Shown here one piece after another: positions 35,464 through 44,407 of a stretch of 64,000 nt of DNA (position 1 is the stretch's first letter; every line of letters begins with the position of its first letter). The DNA is taken from contig CAZWPX010000001.1 in the NCBI GenBank assembly GCA_964636125.1, positions 62,001 through 126,000 on the forward strand, written 5' to 3'. The translations under genes and the position numbers were made by a program. The notes under the pieces are model-generated. The model saw only the letters and a list, made by a program, of their open reading frames with translations, searched no databases and was not told the origin of the DNA. Source of the DNA: CAJINA01 sp964636125. Its GTDB lineage: Bacteria > Desulfobacterota > Desulfobacteria > Desulfobacterales > CAJINA01.

Positions 35464-35478
35464 CCTGGTGGGAGGAAA

Positions 35479-36090
35479 ATGCAGCTGATCATAGAAATAG
35501 TTATCCGGGCTGTTGAAATTCTGACAATCGTTGCCGGTGCAGCCGGGGTCCTGGTTTCGCTGGCCCTGTTGCTGTCCCCCAATACGATTCAGGCCGTCAA
35601 TCAGGCTCTGAACAAAAAAATACTGAGTGAAAACCAGCTGATCGCTTTGAACGCCACGGTGAGGTCGGAACCCTTAGTGTTGCGGCACCATGTTGCCTGC
35701 GGGGGGGTGCTCGTGGCCGGTTCGGTTTTTATCCTGTTGTTTCTTTTCCTGCACTCCCTGGTGCCGTCAGGGTTTGGCTTCTTTGTGGACCTGTCCCTGG
35801 AGTTTTCAATCATCCTGGGTAAAACGGCCGGAATTACAGGGTTTGCAGCCGGCGCACTCCTGTTTTTTTCCCCGGCGAAGTTTAAAGCCCTGGGTCAAAA
35901 AGTAAACGTCTGGATTGAAACCGGGGCGGTTTCGCACTCACTTGACACCCTTTCTGTGGATGTGGATTCTGTGTTTATCAGGCACCCTTTTGTCTGCGGC
36001 CTGCTGGGGTTGACCTTGTCAACAGCCCTGATATTCATCTCTGTCATGAACTTCCTGGGGACTTCCACCAACATGGGAGGACATTTCTAG
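35479..36090 (+). CDS. integral membrane protein, unknown
   Basis: 203 residues with four predicted membrane helices (around 10-30, 74-96, 115-133 and 173-196). GGGAGG is 4 bases before the ATG. It follows a response regulator by 15 bases, so a signalling or surface-associated role is plausible. No family recognised. Confidence 0.6.
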   Translation: MQLIIEIVIRAVEILTIVAGAAGVLVSLALLLSPNTIQAVNQALNKKILSENQLIALNATVRSEPLVLRHHVACGGVLVAGSVFILLFLFLHSLVPSGFGFFVDLSLEFSIILGKTAGITGFAAGALLFFSPAKFKALGQKVNVWIETGAVSHSLDTLSVDVDSVFIRHPFVCGLLGLTLSTALIFISVMNFLGTSTNMGGHF

Positions 36091-36143
36091 GAGAAAGTTT
36101 CGCTTCCCTTGTGTCCCCCTTATTGAATTTAAGGAGCAACCCC

Positions 36144-36512
36144 ATGATTACCCACGTTGTGATGATGAAGTTCAAAGACGGTGTCAGTGAACAGGAAATA
36201 ATGGATTTGGAGGCCAGTTTTGATGCCCTGCCTGAGAAAATAACCGAGATTCAAAGTTATGAATTTGGACGGGACCTGGTGGGGTCGGAACGATCCTACG
36301 ATTTCGCCCTGGTATCCGTATTTGCCAACCTGGAAACCCTGAGGCAGTATCAAACCCACCCGGCGCACCTGATGGTCGGGCAGACGCTGGGGAGGCTGTG
36401 TGAGAATATCCTGGCCGTTGATTTTGAAGCCTCCAAGCTTCCCGAAGTAAAAAGTGAGTCTGATCCGTATGGGGATCCCTGGAAAAATCCCAAACTGTTT
36501 CGACCAGCCTGA
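36144..36512 (+). CDS. Dabb (stress-responsive A/B barrel) domain protein
   Basis: 122 residues from the ATG at 36144, preceded by AAGGAG. The N-terminus I-T-H-V-V-M-M-K-F-K-D and the …F-A-L-V-S-V-F-A-N…Y-Q-T-H-P-A-H pattern are typical of the Dabb dimeric ferredoxin-like barrel. Family members are often stress-linked or bind small ligands; the job here is unknown. Confidence 0.78.
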   Translation: MITHVVMMKFKDGVSEQEIMDLEASFDALPEKITEIQSYEFGRDLVGSERSYDFALVSVFANLETLRQYQTHPAHLMVGQTLGRLCENILAVDFEASKLPEVKSESDPYGDPWKNPKLFRPA

Positions 36513-36584
36513 TTCTGTGCCTATGAAAAGGGACGTGAGAACATTTGACAAACGGAAAATTATATATTAATATCATATAGATAT

Positions 36585-36675
36585 AATAATCATCGGTAAA
36601 CTTCCAGCTTTGCTGGAGAGACTGTCGGAGGTTGACAATCCCGGTATATAACAAGTCGTTGCGGTGATGATTATT
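36585..36675. repeat. 91-bp palindromic repeat, copy 1
   Basis: The ends AATAATCATC and GATGATTATT are perfect inverses. Between them are CAGCTTTGCTGGAGAGACTG and a GACAATCCCGG segment. It is the same length and ~80% identical by eye to the copy at 38541. Confidence 0.65.
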
Positions 36676-36789
36676 AAAAATTACTCTGGAACAGCCGGAT
36701 GGATGTATTGCAAAGTGCTATTTTGCCTGGAGTTTCTTTAATAATGCCGAAAAGAACAGTGAAGGCCCCCTTAACAAAAGGATACCGCC

Positions 36790-37233
36790 ATGCAAGCTGG
36801 TGACAGTCCGGCCCCGGATGCCCCCGTCTATGAACAGTTGATAGATAAAATTAAGACCTTGACAGCCGGGCAGCAGACCGAATTGCTGGCCCTGATTGAT
36901 GACCGCTGGGGAGTGAAATCTCGCCAGGACGATCGCAAGGACTTTTTCATGACGGTGGATTATGTGGTGGCCGGGCGTTACTATCGAGACTTTATCCAGG
37001 ACATGAGTGATGGCGGGGTTTTCATTAAAACCCGCCAGAATTTTGAACCCGGCCAGGAGATTCTCATGACCTTCATGTCTCCGGATCAGCAAAAACCGTT
37101 TAAGATCCCCGGGGAGATCATGCGCACGCTGGAAAACGGCATCGGCATCCGGTTTAAAAAAGAGAGTCCGGTCCAGGCCGAGACCATCGCCGCCCTGGTG
37201 AGCCAGATTCACGCCAGCGGGGATGCCGGATAG
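36790..37233 (+). CDS. PilZ domain protein
   Basis: 147 residues. Residues ~45-125 form a PilZ domain, with the c-di-GMP motif R-Q-D-D-R-K-D-F at ~41-48 and D-M-S-D-G-G-V-F-I at ~76-84. PilZ domains bind cyclic di-GMP and signal to motility or exopolysaccharide machinery. An N-terminal helical stretch precedes it. AAGGA lies before the ATG. Confidence 0.82.
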   Translation: MQAGDSPAPDAPVYEQLIDKIKTLTAGQQTELLALIDDRWGVKSRQDDRKDFFMTVDYVVAGRYYRDFIQDMSDGGVFIKTRQNFEPGQEILMTFMSPDQQKPFKIPGEIMRTLENGIGIRFKKESPVQAETIAALVSQIHASGDAG

Positions 37234-37251
37234 GACTTGGAAAAGAGAGCC

Positions 37252-37280
37252 TTGACAGCTGCCGGACTATCCATTATGGT
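37252..37280 (+). promoter_or_regulatory. sigma-70-type promoter of the DAHP synthase unit
   Basis: TTGACA (37252-37257), a 17-base spacer and TATGGT (37275-37280). A perfect 9-bp dyad, CTGCCGGAC (37259-37267) with GTCCGGCAG (37279-37287), overlaps it. The dyad may be an operator or the terminator of the PilZ gene. Confidence 0.6.
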
Positions 37281-37315
37281 CCGGCAGATTTAAACCAAAC
37301 AGGCAAACAATAACG

Positions 37316-37390
37316 ATGACGTTTGAAAACACAACAATCTGGTGCTGGTGGTGGCAAACCTGCGAAAAGGGGAGACGCCGTCCGGATTGA
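37316..37390 (+). CDS. tryptophan-rich leader peptide (trpL-like)
   Basis: 24-codon ORF running T-F-E-N-T-T-I-W-C-W-W-W-Q-T-C. Four of codons 9-13 are TGG (37340-37354). It lies downstream of a good promoter and upstream of two stacked hairpins that precede the DAHP synthase. This arrangement is the classical tryptophan attenuator: scarce charged tRNA-Trp stalls the ribosome here and lets transcription continue. The start codon has only a weak ribosome site. Confidence 0.75.
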   Translation: MTFENTTIWCWWWQTCEKGRRRPD

Positions 37391-37420
37391 TCTGTTGTAA
37401 TCATTAGAAGATAACCATAA

Positions 37421-37495
37421 GGACCGTGAGCCCCAAAGCTCACGGTCCTTTGCTTTTTAAGGGGCTGCGAAGTGACGGCAGCCCCTTTTATTTTT
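37421..37495 (+). terminator. attenuator hairpins before DAHP synthase
   Basis: Hairpin A: GGACCGTGAGC (37421-37431) with GCTCACGGTCC (37438-37448). Hairpin B: AAGGGGCTGC (37459-37468) with GCAGCCCCTT (37478-37487), followed by TTTTATTTTT, a strong terminator. AGCCCC (37429-37434) in hairpin A can pair instead with GGGGCT (37461-37466), which would break hairpin B as an antiterminator. Confidence 0.65.
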
Positions 37496-37534
37496 GATAC
37501 CCAATGCGGTCTTATCACTGAACAAGGAGGATAC

Positions 37535-38542
37535 ATGCTGATTGTAATGAGTAACACTGCGAGCCCGGCGGAAATTGACGAAGTCGTAGGCGTTGTTGAG
37601 CGCAATGACTGCAAAGCGCGGCCCATACCGGGTGGTGACCGGGTGTCTATCGGCGTGCTGCATAACAAAGGCCCCCTGGACGCGGCCTTGTTTCTCGGGC
37701 TGCCGGGCGTTAAGGATGTGATTCCGGTGACCCGGCCCTACAAGCTGGTCAGCCGGGAGTTCAAGCCGGAAGATACCATCGTCTCGGTGGGGGGGGTGGA
37801 CATCGGTAACGGGAACATGACCATGATAGCCGGGCCTTGCGCGATTGAAAGCGAGGACCAGGCCATGACCATCGCGCGGCTGGTAAAAGCGGCTGGGGCA
37901 TCTGTCTTTCGGGGCGGCGCCTTCAAGCCGCGGACGTCACCCTATTCATTTCAGGGGCTGGGTGAAGAGGGCCTTCAGATCCTGGCCCGGGTCAGGGAAG
38001 AGACCGGTATGCCGGTGGTCACTGAGGTGATGGATGAACAGACGTTCGGGCTGGTCGAACAATATGCGGATATCGTCCAGATCGGCACCCGCAACATGCA
38101 GAATTACAGCCTGTTGAAACGCGCGGGCAAATCTGCCCGGCCGGTTTTCCTGAAAAGAGGCATGGCCGCCACCATCGACGAGTGGTTTATGGCCGCGGAA
38201 TATATCATGGAGGGCGGCAACCACAACGTAATCCTCTGCGAGCGGGGCGTGCGGACCTTCGTCAGCCACAGCCGCAACACTTTGGACATTTCCGCAATTC
38301 CTTATGTCCGTAATGAAAGCCACCTGCCGATTATTATCGACCCCAGCCACGCTGCAGGGCGCAGGGGCCAGGTTATTCCGCTCAGCCGGGCTTCCGTGGC
38401 CGGGGACGCCCACGGGCTCATGGTGGAGGTGCATCATCAACCGGAAAAGGCGCTCAGCGATGGCGCCCAGTCGCTCTATCCGGAACAATTTGCGACCCTT
38501 TGCAGCCAGGTACGGGAAATTTTCCGGATCATGCATGGATAA
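37535..38542 (+). CDS. aroF: 3-deoxy-7-phosphoheptulonate (DAHP) synthase, AroG-beta/AroA type
   Basis: 335 residues from the ATG at 37535 (AAGGAGG upstream). First step of the shikimate pathway: condenses phosphoenolpyruvate and erythrose 4-phosphate. The N-terminal ~70 residues are a ferredoxin-like regulatory domain (M-L-I-V-M-S-N-T-A-S…). The catalytic barrel carries A-G-P-C-A-I-E-S, K-P-R-T-S-P-Y-S-F-Q-G, I-G-T-R-N-M-Q-N, and D-P-S-H-A-A-G-R-R metal/PEP motifs. It is under a Trp leader peptide and attenuator, so aromatic supply here follows tryptophan charge. The symbol is by subfamily type, not by a named locus. Confidence 0.9.
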   Translation: MLIVMSNTASPAEIDEVVGVVERNDCKARPIPGGDRVSIGVLHNKGPLDAALFLGLPGVKDVIPVTRPYKLVSREFKPEDTIVSVGGVDIGNGNMTMIAGPCAIESEDQAMTIARLVKAAGASVFRGGAFKPRTSPYSFQGLGEEGLQILARVREETGMPVVTEVMDEQTFGLVEQYADIVQIGTRNMQNYSLLKRAGKSARPVFLKRGMAATIDEWFMAAEYIMEGGNHNVILCERGVRTFVSHSRNTLDISAIPYVRNESHLPIIIDPSHAAGRRGQVIPLSRASVAGDAHGLMVEVHHQPEKALSDGAQSLYPEQFATLCSQVREIFRIMHG

Positions 38543-38631
38543 TAATCATCGGTAAACCTCAGGCTTTGCTGGGGAGACTCCCGGAGTTTGACAGTTCCGG
38601 GATATAACGAACTGCTGATGTGATGATTATT
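38541..38631. repeat. 91-bp palindromic repeat, copy 2, at the aroF stop codon
   Basis: AATAATCATC begins at base 38541, so the last two bases of the DAHP synthase TAA stop codon are the element's first bases. GATGATTATT ends it at 38631. It has the same length as the copy at 36585, with clear internal identity. Confidence 0.65.
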
Positions 38632-38742
38632 ATAAAATGTGCCAAGCCTGTGGGGCAGGCAATCTGTTTACACGGCGTTTTGGTTTTCTGCCGTTTGTCT
38701 GCAGCTTGTACGACCCGGGAAATTGTGGTAAGAAAAATTGCT

Positions 38743-39009
38743 ATGAAAACAACCAACTATCCAGACATAGCGTTAATCGATTCGATCTTTCACCCCACTG
38801 ATTTTTCACCGCAAAGCCACGCCGCCTTTGCCCATACCCTGGCCATTGCCGTGGCCGCCAAGGCCAAGCTGACCATCATGCATGTGGCTGCGGACAGCCG
38901 TGGCCGCCAGAAATTTCCCTCCATCCGCGACACCCTCGTCCGTTGGTGACTTCTATAAGAGGGGAGTTCAAGATCCGACATTTTCGACAAGCTGTCCGTT
39001 GCTATCTGA
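38743..39009 (+). pseudogene. universal stress protein (UspA) pseudogene
   Basis: The ATG at 38743 opens 68 codons that read as a UspA N-terminus: I-F-H-P-T-D-F-S-P-Q-S-H-A-A-F-A-H-T-L-A-I-A, then L-T-I-M-H-V-A-A. A TGA stop at 38947-38949 interrupts it. Beyond, in the same frame, L-L, a TAA, then E-G-S-S-R-S-D-I-F-D-K-L-S-V-A-I continue the family pattern before another stop. The reading frame is kept, so this is decay by point nonsense changes rather than a frameshift. Nothing recognisable follows. Confidence 0.6.
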
Positions 39010-39343
39010 TAATAAGCGTGCAGGCGTCGACCGAGCAGCCCGATGGTGCCGCCTACCAGAGATTCCATTACAATCAAGCCAATACCGAACAAAATTGGAT
39101 CGGGCGGGCTGTGTCTCAAGGTTTTCCTACAGCCTCCAGTTTTAGGCCTGAAAACCTGAATCCGGGCACGCTGTGACTGAGCCTCGGATTGTTACTCGCC
39201 CCATAAGGGGGCAATTAAATGCCTGGCTTGCAGGGCTATGATTCTTTACTTTCCAGCTTGCTATTTGCAGGATTCGACCCTATTTTGTCTGCTCGGAATG
39301 TGAATTTTAACGCCCAGGCGGAACCCCACAATAATCAGGTCAC
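39010..39343. other. intergenic region before uvrA
   Basis: 334 bases after the stress-protein remnant. It could hold further degraded coding sequence, but no reading frame keeps recognisable protein similarity. The uvrA promoter should lie here; I could not pick boxes with confidence. Confidence 0.3.
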
Positions 39344-42265
39344 ATGAAACGAAAAATTGCAGGCGGCGCGGCCAAGGGCCGCCGGAGAAAAAAGAGTGCC
39401 CGCGGCTCACTGGAACTGGATACCATTGTGGTCAAAGGGGCCCGGGAGCATAACCTCAAAGATATTCAAGTAGAGCTGCCCAAGAAAAAGCTGATCGTTT
39501 TTACAGGTGTGTCCGGTTCCGGCAAGTCCAGCCTGGCGTTTGATACCATTTTCGCGGAAGGTCAGCGGCGCTATGTGGAGTCCCTGTCGGCCTATGCCCG
39601 TCAATTTATCGGGCAGATGGAAAAGCCGAAATATGAAACCATCCGGGGGCTATCGCCGACCATATCCATCGAACAGAAAGCGGCCAGCAAAAACCCCCGT
39701 TCCACGGTCGGCACGATTACCGAGATTTATGATTACCTGCGGGTTCTCTTCGCGCGCGTGGGGGAGCAGTATTGCTATAAATGCGGCCGGAAAGTGGGCC
39801 GCGGCAATGCCCAGGGTATGGTCACCCAGATTTTGCAGATCCCCGAAGCATCCCGGATCCTGCTGCTGGCCCCGGTGATCGAAAACAGAAAAGGGGAGCA
39901 CAAGGCCCTGTTCAAAAAACTGCAGAAAGAGGGCTTTGCCCGGATTCGCATAGATGGCGTGGTTCAGGCCCTGGAAGATGTACAGAGCCTGGCCCGGCAT
40001 AAAAAGCACAACATCGAAGTCGTCGTGGATCGGCTCCAGATGAAAGCCGGCCGGGATTTTCGCAAGCGCCTGACCGACTCGGTCGAAACGGCCCTGCGAA
40101 TCGGCCAGGGGAGTCTGATTGTTCACATCCTCGGGCGTGAAGATGTCCGCATGAGCGAGGCCCGTTCCTGCTGCGGGATTGCTTATCCGGAACTGGCCCC
40201 GCCCCTGTTCTCCTTTAATTCCCCCCTGGGAATGTGCCCGGACTGCAACGGCATCGGCAGCCTGCTCTCCATGGATGTGGATAAGATTATACCCGAAAAA
40301 TCGCTTTCCATCAGAGAAGGTGCCGTTCTTCCCTGGCAGAACTATTTTCTCAAACCCAATTCTTCCGCCAATGGTTCCTGGGGCGCCCAGCAGCTGGTGG
40401 CCGTCGAAGAGCAGTGCGGGGTTGACTATGATACACCTTGGAAGAAGCTGCCTAAAAAGCATAAAGACCTGATCTTGAGGGGTTCCAACGGGCGTGAACT
40501 GATTGTCAACTGGAGCTCACAGAAGATCCAGGGCGAAGTGACCATGGCGTTTGAAGGTATCCTGAACAGCATGATGCGTCGCTACCGGCAGACCAAGTCG
40601 GAGAGCGCCAAGAAATGGTACTCTAAATTCCTGTCTGAAAAAAGGTGTGGCACCTGTGGTGGCAAACGCCTGAAACCGGAAGTCCTCAATATAAAAATCA
40701 AAAACAGGTCGATCATTGACATCACGGAAATGTCCGTGCTGGATGCCTATCAATTCCTGGGCTCCATCAAGCTTACCGGTAACCGCAAGATCATTGCCGA
40801 GGAACTGCTCAAAGAGATTCAGGGCCGGCTCAAGTTTCTCATCAATGTCGGCCTGGACTACCTCTCTTTGAACCGCAAGGGCCCAACCCTGTCCGGTGGT
40901 GAGTCCCAGCGAATACGCCTGGCCTCACAGGTCGGGTCGGAACTTACGGGGGTTCTCTACATCCTGGATGAGCCGTCCATCGGGCTCCACCAGCGCGACA
41001 ATATTCGCCTGCTTGATACGCTCTGCCACCTGCGGGACATCGGGAACACGCTGATTGTGGTAGAGCATGACCGCGAGACCATGGAGACCGCCGACTGGAT
41101 CCTTGATTTCGGCCCCGGGGCGGGTCACCTGGGCGGGCAGATTGTGGCCCAGGGGAATTTACCGCAGATTATTAAAAATCGGACTTCTATAACCGGACTG
41201 TATCTAAGCGGCAAAAAGGAAATCAGCATTCCGCAGCAGCGCAAAGCGCCCACGGGGAAAGGCCGCGGCTGGATTACCATACGGGGAGCACAGGCCAATA
41301 ACCTGGCCAACATCACCGTGAAAATCCCCCCGGGACTTTTAACCGCAGTTACCGGTGTCTCCGGGGCCGGCAAATCGACCCTGATAAATCAGATCCTCTA
41401 TCCGGCCCTGGCGCGGAAACTCCATGCCGCCACCCATGAGGTCGGGCGCCACAAAGGTGTGTCCGGCCTGGCCAGTATCGACAAGGTGATTAACATCAAC
41501 CAGAAGGCCATTGGAAGGACGCCCCGGAGCAATCCGGCTACCTACACCAAGGTTTTTGACCATGTCCGGGATTTCTTTGCGAAACTGCCCGAATCAAAGG
41601 CCCGTGCGTATAAAAAGGGTCGTTTTTCTTTCAATGTGAAGGGGGGCCGCTGTGAAGCCTGCCGTGGGGACGGGTTTCTCAGGGTGGAGATGCATTTTCT
41701 GGCGGATGTGTATGTTCCCTGTGAGAGCTGCGGCGGCAAGCGGTTTAACGAGGCTACCCTGGAAATCAAATACAAGGGGCATTCCATCGCGGACGTACTC
41801 GATCTGTCCGTGCATCAGGCGCATGAACTTTTCAAAAATCATCCCAAAATTCGCAAGATTCTCGACACCCTGATGGATGTGGGGCTTTCTTACATTAAAC
41901 TGGGACAGCCGGCCACGACCCTCTCCGGCGGTGAAGCGCAGCGAATAAAGCTGGCCCGGGAACTTGCCAAGCGGGACACCGGCAAGACCTTGTATATTTT
42001 GGATGAACCCACTACCGGACTCCATTTCCAGGATATTGCCATGCTGCTGGCTGTTTTACGACGCCTGTCCGATGCCGGCAACACGGTGGTGGTTATCGAA
42101 CATAACCTCGATGTTGTCAAAACCTGCGATTGGGTCATCGATCTGGGGCCGGAAGGCGGTGCCGGGGGCGGCCGGGTTGTGGCCCAGGGAACGCCGGAAG
42201 CGGTGGCCCGGTCTAAAAAGAGTTATACCGGACGCTTTTTAAAAGAGGTGCTGGCTGCAAAGTAG
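39344..42265 (+). CDS. uvrA: excinuclease ABC subunit A
   Basis: Damage-recognition ATPase of nucleotide excision repair, 973 residues (normal ~940) with a ~25-residue basic N-terminal extension (K-G-R-R-R-K-K). It has two ABC cassettes: Walker A at ~54-63 (T-G-V-S-G-S-G-K-S-S) and ~669 (G-V-S-G-A-G-K-S-T), signatures L-S-G-G-E-S-Q-R and L-S-G-G-E-A-Q-R, and Walker B L-Y-I-L-D-E-P twice. Zinc cysteines include C-E-A-C…C-E-S-C near ~770. Intact. No uvrB or uvrC is nearby. Confidence 0.97.
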   Translation: MKRKIAGGAAKGRRRKKSARGSLELDTIVVKGAREHNLKDIQVELPKKKLIVFTGVSGSGKSSLAFDTIFAEGQRRYVESLSAYARQFIGQMEKPKYETIRGLSPTISIEQKAASKNPRSTVGTITEIYDYLRVLFARVGEQYCYKCGRKVGRGNAQGMVTQILQIPEASRILLLAPVIENRKGEHKALFKKLQKEGFARIRIDGVVQALEDVQSLARHKKHNIEVVVDRLQMKAGRDFRKRLTDSVETALRIGQGSLIVHILGREDVRMSEARSCCGIAYPELAPPLFSFNSPLGMCPDCNGIGSLLSMDVDKIIPEKSLSIREGAVLPWQNYFLKPNSSANGSWGAQQLVAVEEQCGVDYDTPWKKLPKKHKDLILRGSNGRELIVNWSSQKIQGEVTMAFEGILNSMMRRYRQTKSESAKKWYSKFLSEKRCGTCGGKRLKPEVLNIKIKNRSIIDITEMSVLDAYQFLGSIKLTGNRKIIAEELLKEIQGRLKFLINVGLDYLSLNRKGPTLSGGESQRIRLASQVGSELTGVLYILDEPSIGLHQRDNIRLLDTLCHLRDIGNTLIVVEHDRETMETADWILDFGPGAGHLGGQIVAQGNLPQIIKNRTSITGLYLSGKKEISIPQQRKAPTGKGRGWITIRGAQANNLANITVKIPPGLLTAVTGVSGAGKSTLINQILYPALARKLHAATHEVGRHKGVSGLASIDKVININQKAIGRTPRSNPATYTKVFDHVRDFFAKLPESKARAYKKGRFSFNVKGGRCEACRGDGFLRVEMHFLADVYVPCESCGGKRFNEATLEIKYKGHSIADVLDLSVHQAHELFKNHPKIRKILDTLMDVGLSYIKLGQPATTLSGGEAQRIKLARELAKRDTGKTLYILDEPTTGLHFQDIAMLLAVLRRLSDAGNTVVVIEHNLDVVKTCDWVIDLGPEGGAGGGRVVAQGTPEAVARSKKSYTGRFLKEVLAAK

Positions 42266-42270
42266 CCTTC

Positions 42271-42308
42271 GCCCATAAATCTGTGCAGGTACACACAGAT
42301 TTATGGGC
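42271..42308. terminator. bidirectional hairpin between uvrA and the molybdopterin gene
   Basis: A perfect 15-bp stem, GCCCATAAATCTGTG (42271-42285) with its complement at 42294-42308 and an 8-base loop. It fills the gap between the two convergent stop codons, so it probably ends both transcripts. There is no strong T-run. Confidence 0.65.
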
Positions 42309-44288
42309 CTACCCCATTTTTTCAATGCGGCAGAAGCACTCATTGTAGGCGGCATTACGGCCCATGTCTGAAACCCGGATTTCCGTAAGCGTATTCACCG
42401 AACCGCTTTTGTGCCACCAACCCTGGTAAACCACCACCAGGTCCGGCAGGATACCGTCATTACAAGCGACGGTGACCGGCAGGCGTCCCGCCGGTGAAAT
42501 GAGCAGGGCGTTCTGACCGTCACGCAGCCCATAAGACCGCAACGACGCCATGCAAAGGTAGGCCGTCGGGGCTGTATCCGTAAAGGCAAAATGCTGCGAG
42601 TGCATGGATTGCCGGGCATGCGGGGTTAATAGGCGCAGGGGATACGCAGCCGGAGCCCGGGAAGGTGCGGAAAGGATCGGAAGGGGTGAGAACCCGTCTT
42701 CAGCGGCCTTTTCGGAATAAAGCTCATATTTTCCGCTGGGGGTCAGAAAGTCCCCAGCCTGCCAGGGGATCCGGCTGCCGGGCAGGGTGACGTACGTGTC
42801 ACGGATGGTTTCCCAGTTGATTCCGAATTCCTGGTTGAGCGGTTTTACGGCTTGTTTCAAAAAGGTGGTCTGGTCAATGTCCGGATACCCGTTCAATCCC
42901 ATCTGCTTAGCCAAACGCCGGAAAAATTCAAATTCACCGATGATGTTGTCCGGCGCCGACACTGCAGGGTATGAGTAGTTCAGGCACGGTGAAAACATGG
43001 AGGTGACAACGATATCCTCTTCTTCCAGAATGCTGGTACAAGGGAGTACAATATCCGCGTGCCGGGCAGTGTCGGTCATAAACATGTCTATGACGACTTT
43101 GAAATTCACCCCTGCAAAAGCTGCCGTGGTCCGGTTGACGTCCGGCATCTGGACCAGGGGGTTGGCCTTGGTGATGAAAATACCTTGGACCGGTGGATCA
43201 TCAGCTGTTTCCAGGAATTGAGAAAACCGCGGCAGGCTGAAAAGCCGGCGGTTTGAAACCGCTCTTTCACTGGCCGCCAACGCCCCCTCTATAAACCGCG
43301 CCATGTGTCGATTGGCGTAATTGACCCCACCGCCGCTGCGGCCGATGTTGCCGGTGAGGGCTCCCAGCGCGTCGATGCAGCGGACGGTGTTGCCACCGTT
43401 TGTGTACCTTTGCAGGCCGTAGCCGACCACAATTGCGGCCGGACCCCCGCAGGCGTAGGCTTCAGCGAGCCGGTGCAGGCGGGCTTCGGCAATTCCGGTC
43501 ATCTGCTGCACTGTGGTGAGGGAGAAGTCGGCCAGTGTGTCTTGAAAGGCTTCAAAGCCAACCACATGTTCGTGCAGATAGGCGCTGTTTTCCCAATTAT
43601 TGTCCAGGATGATTTTACACATGCCCAGGGCCAGCGCGCCATCACTGCCCGGGGTTATCGGGATATGGGTGTCGGCGAGGCTGGCCGAAGCGGAACGTAC
43701 GGGGTCGATAAGGACCACCGTTGCACCGTTCTTGCGAGCCTGATTGATGAAATCGACCAGGTGGGTGTTGGTATAGACCGGGTTGCGGCTCCACAGCAGG
43801 ATGGTTTTGGCCCGGGCAATATCTTCGGGGTGGTGACCGCGGGAGTCGCCGAAATCATATTTTTGCGCGGCCAGTCCGGCCGCCCAGCAGAGGCTGCCCC
43901 TGGGGACGGTGACACCGCCAAAGTAATTGAAAAACATCCGGTCAGCACTCTTTGCGATGCCGCCGTAACCGGCGTCGCTGTAGTGCAGGATGGCCGTACT
44001 GCCGTATGCGCTTTTTACGCCGGACAGTTTTTCTGCAATTTCGGCCTGGGCATCGTCCCATGACAGTGGCACCCAGCGGCCGCCTCTTTTTTTCAGGGGC
44101 GTCGTCAGTCTTTCAGGGTGGTACAGGCGTTCAAGCAGCTTTTTCCCTTTTACGCAGGCCCGGCCCCGGGTAACCGGATGATCCGGGTCCCCCTGGATCC
44201 GGGTTACCCGGCCATCCGCTACGGTAGCAATCAGGCCGCATAGATCGAAACAGTCCAGCGGGCACGCAAAGCGGATTCTCTTATCCAT
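42309..44288 (-). CDS. molybdopterin-dependent oxidoreductase, FdhA/DMSO-reductase family
   Basis: 659 residues. The N-terminal [4Fe-4S] ligand set reads C-P-L-D-C-F-D-L-C (residues 9-17) with C45 in G-R-A-C-V-K-G. The molybdenum/tungsten bis-MGD domains and the C-terminal dinucleotide domain (L-R-L-L-T-P-H-A-R-Q-S…) follow. The substrate-defining residue (Cys, Sec or Ser) could not be placed by eye; no in-frame TGA is inside the ORF. It lacks adjacent iron-sulfur or membrane partners, so it may be cytosolic. Confidence 0.82.
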   Translation of the reverse strand: MDKRIRFACPLDCFDLCGLIATVADGRVTRIQGDPDHPVTRGRACVKGKKLLERLYHPERLTTPLKKRGGRWVPLSWDDAQAEIAEKLSGVKSAYGSTAILHYSDAGYGGIAKSADRMFFNYFGGVTVPRGSLCWAAGLAAQKYDFGDSRGHHPEDIARAKTILLWSRNPVYTNTHLVDFINQARKNGATVVLIDPVRSASASLADTHIPITPGSDGALALGMCKIILDNNWENSAYLHEHVVGFEAFQDTLADFSLTTVQQMTGIAEARLHRLAEAYACGGPAAIVVGYGLQRYTNGGNTVRCIDALGALTGNIGRSGGGVNYANRHMARFIEGALAASERAVSNRRLFSLPRFSQFLETADDPPVQGIFITKANPLVQMPDVNRTTAAFAGVNFKVVIDMFMTDTARHADIVLPCTSILEEEDIVVTSMFSPCLNYSYPAVSAPDNIIGEFEFFRRLAKQMGLNGYPDIDQTTFLKQAVKPLNQEFGINWETIRDTYVTLPGSRIPWQAGDFLTPSGKYELYSEKAAEDGFSPLPILSAPSRAPAAYPLRLLTPHARQSMHSQHFAFTDTAPTAYLCMASLRSYGLRDGQNALLISPAGRLPVTVACNDGILPDLVVVYQGWWHKSGSVNTLTEIRVSDMGRNAAYNECFCRIEKMG

Positions 44289-44407
44289 CTATTCTCTCCA
44301 GCCAATCAATTGCGGGCGGAAGGTTTTATGAGCAACCGCAGACGTCCGAAATGGGACTGCGTGCCCGGGTCCCTGCCTTCAGGCCCGGTGTCCAGGAGCC
44401 TGTTGCG

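Noticed and set aside
36718..37212. 164-codon minus-strand ORF opposite the PilZ gene
   Set aside because: The PilZ domain on the plus strand explains the region.
38790..39119. 109-codon minus-strand ORF over the UspA remnant
   Set aside because: The UspA-like reading on the other strand is more convincing; no family is recognised in this frame.
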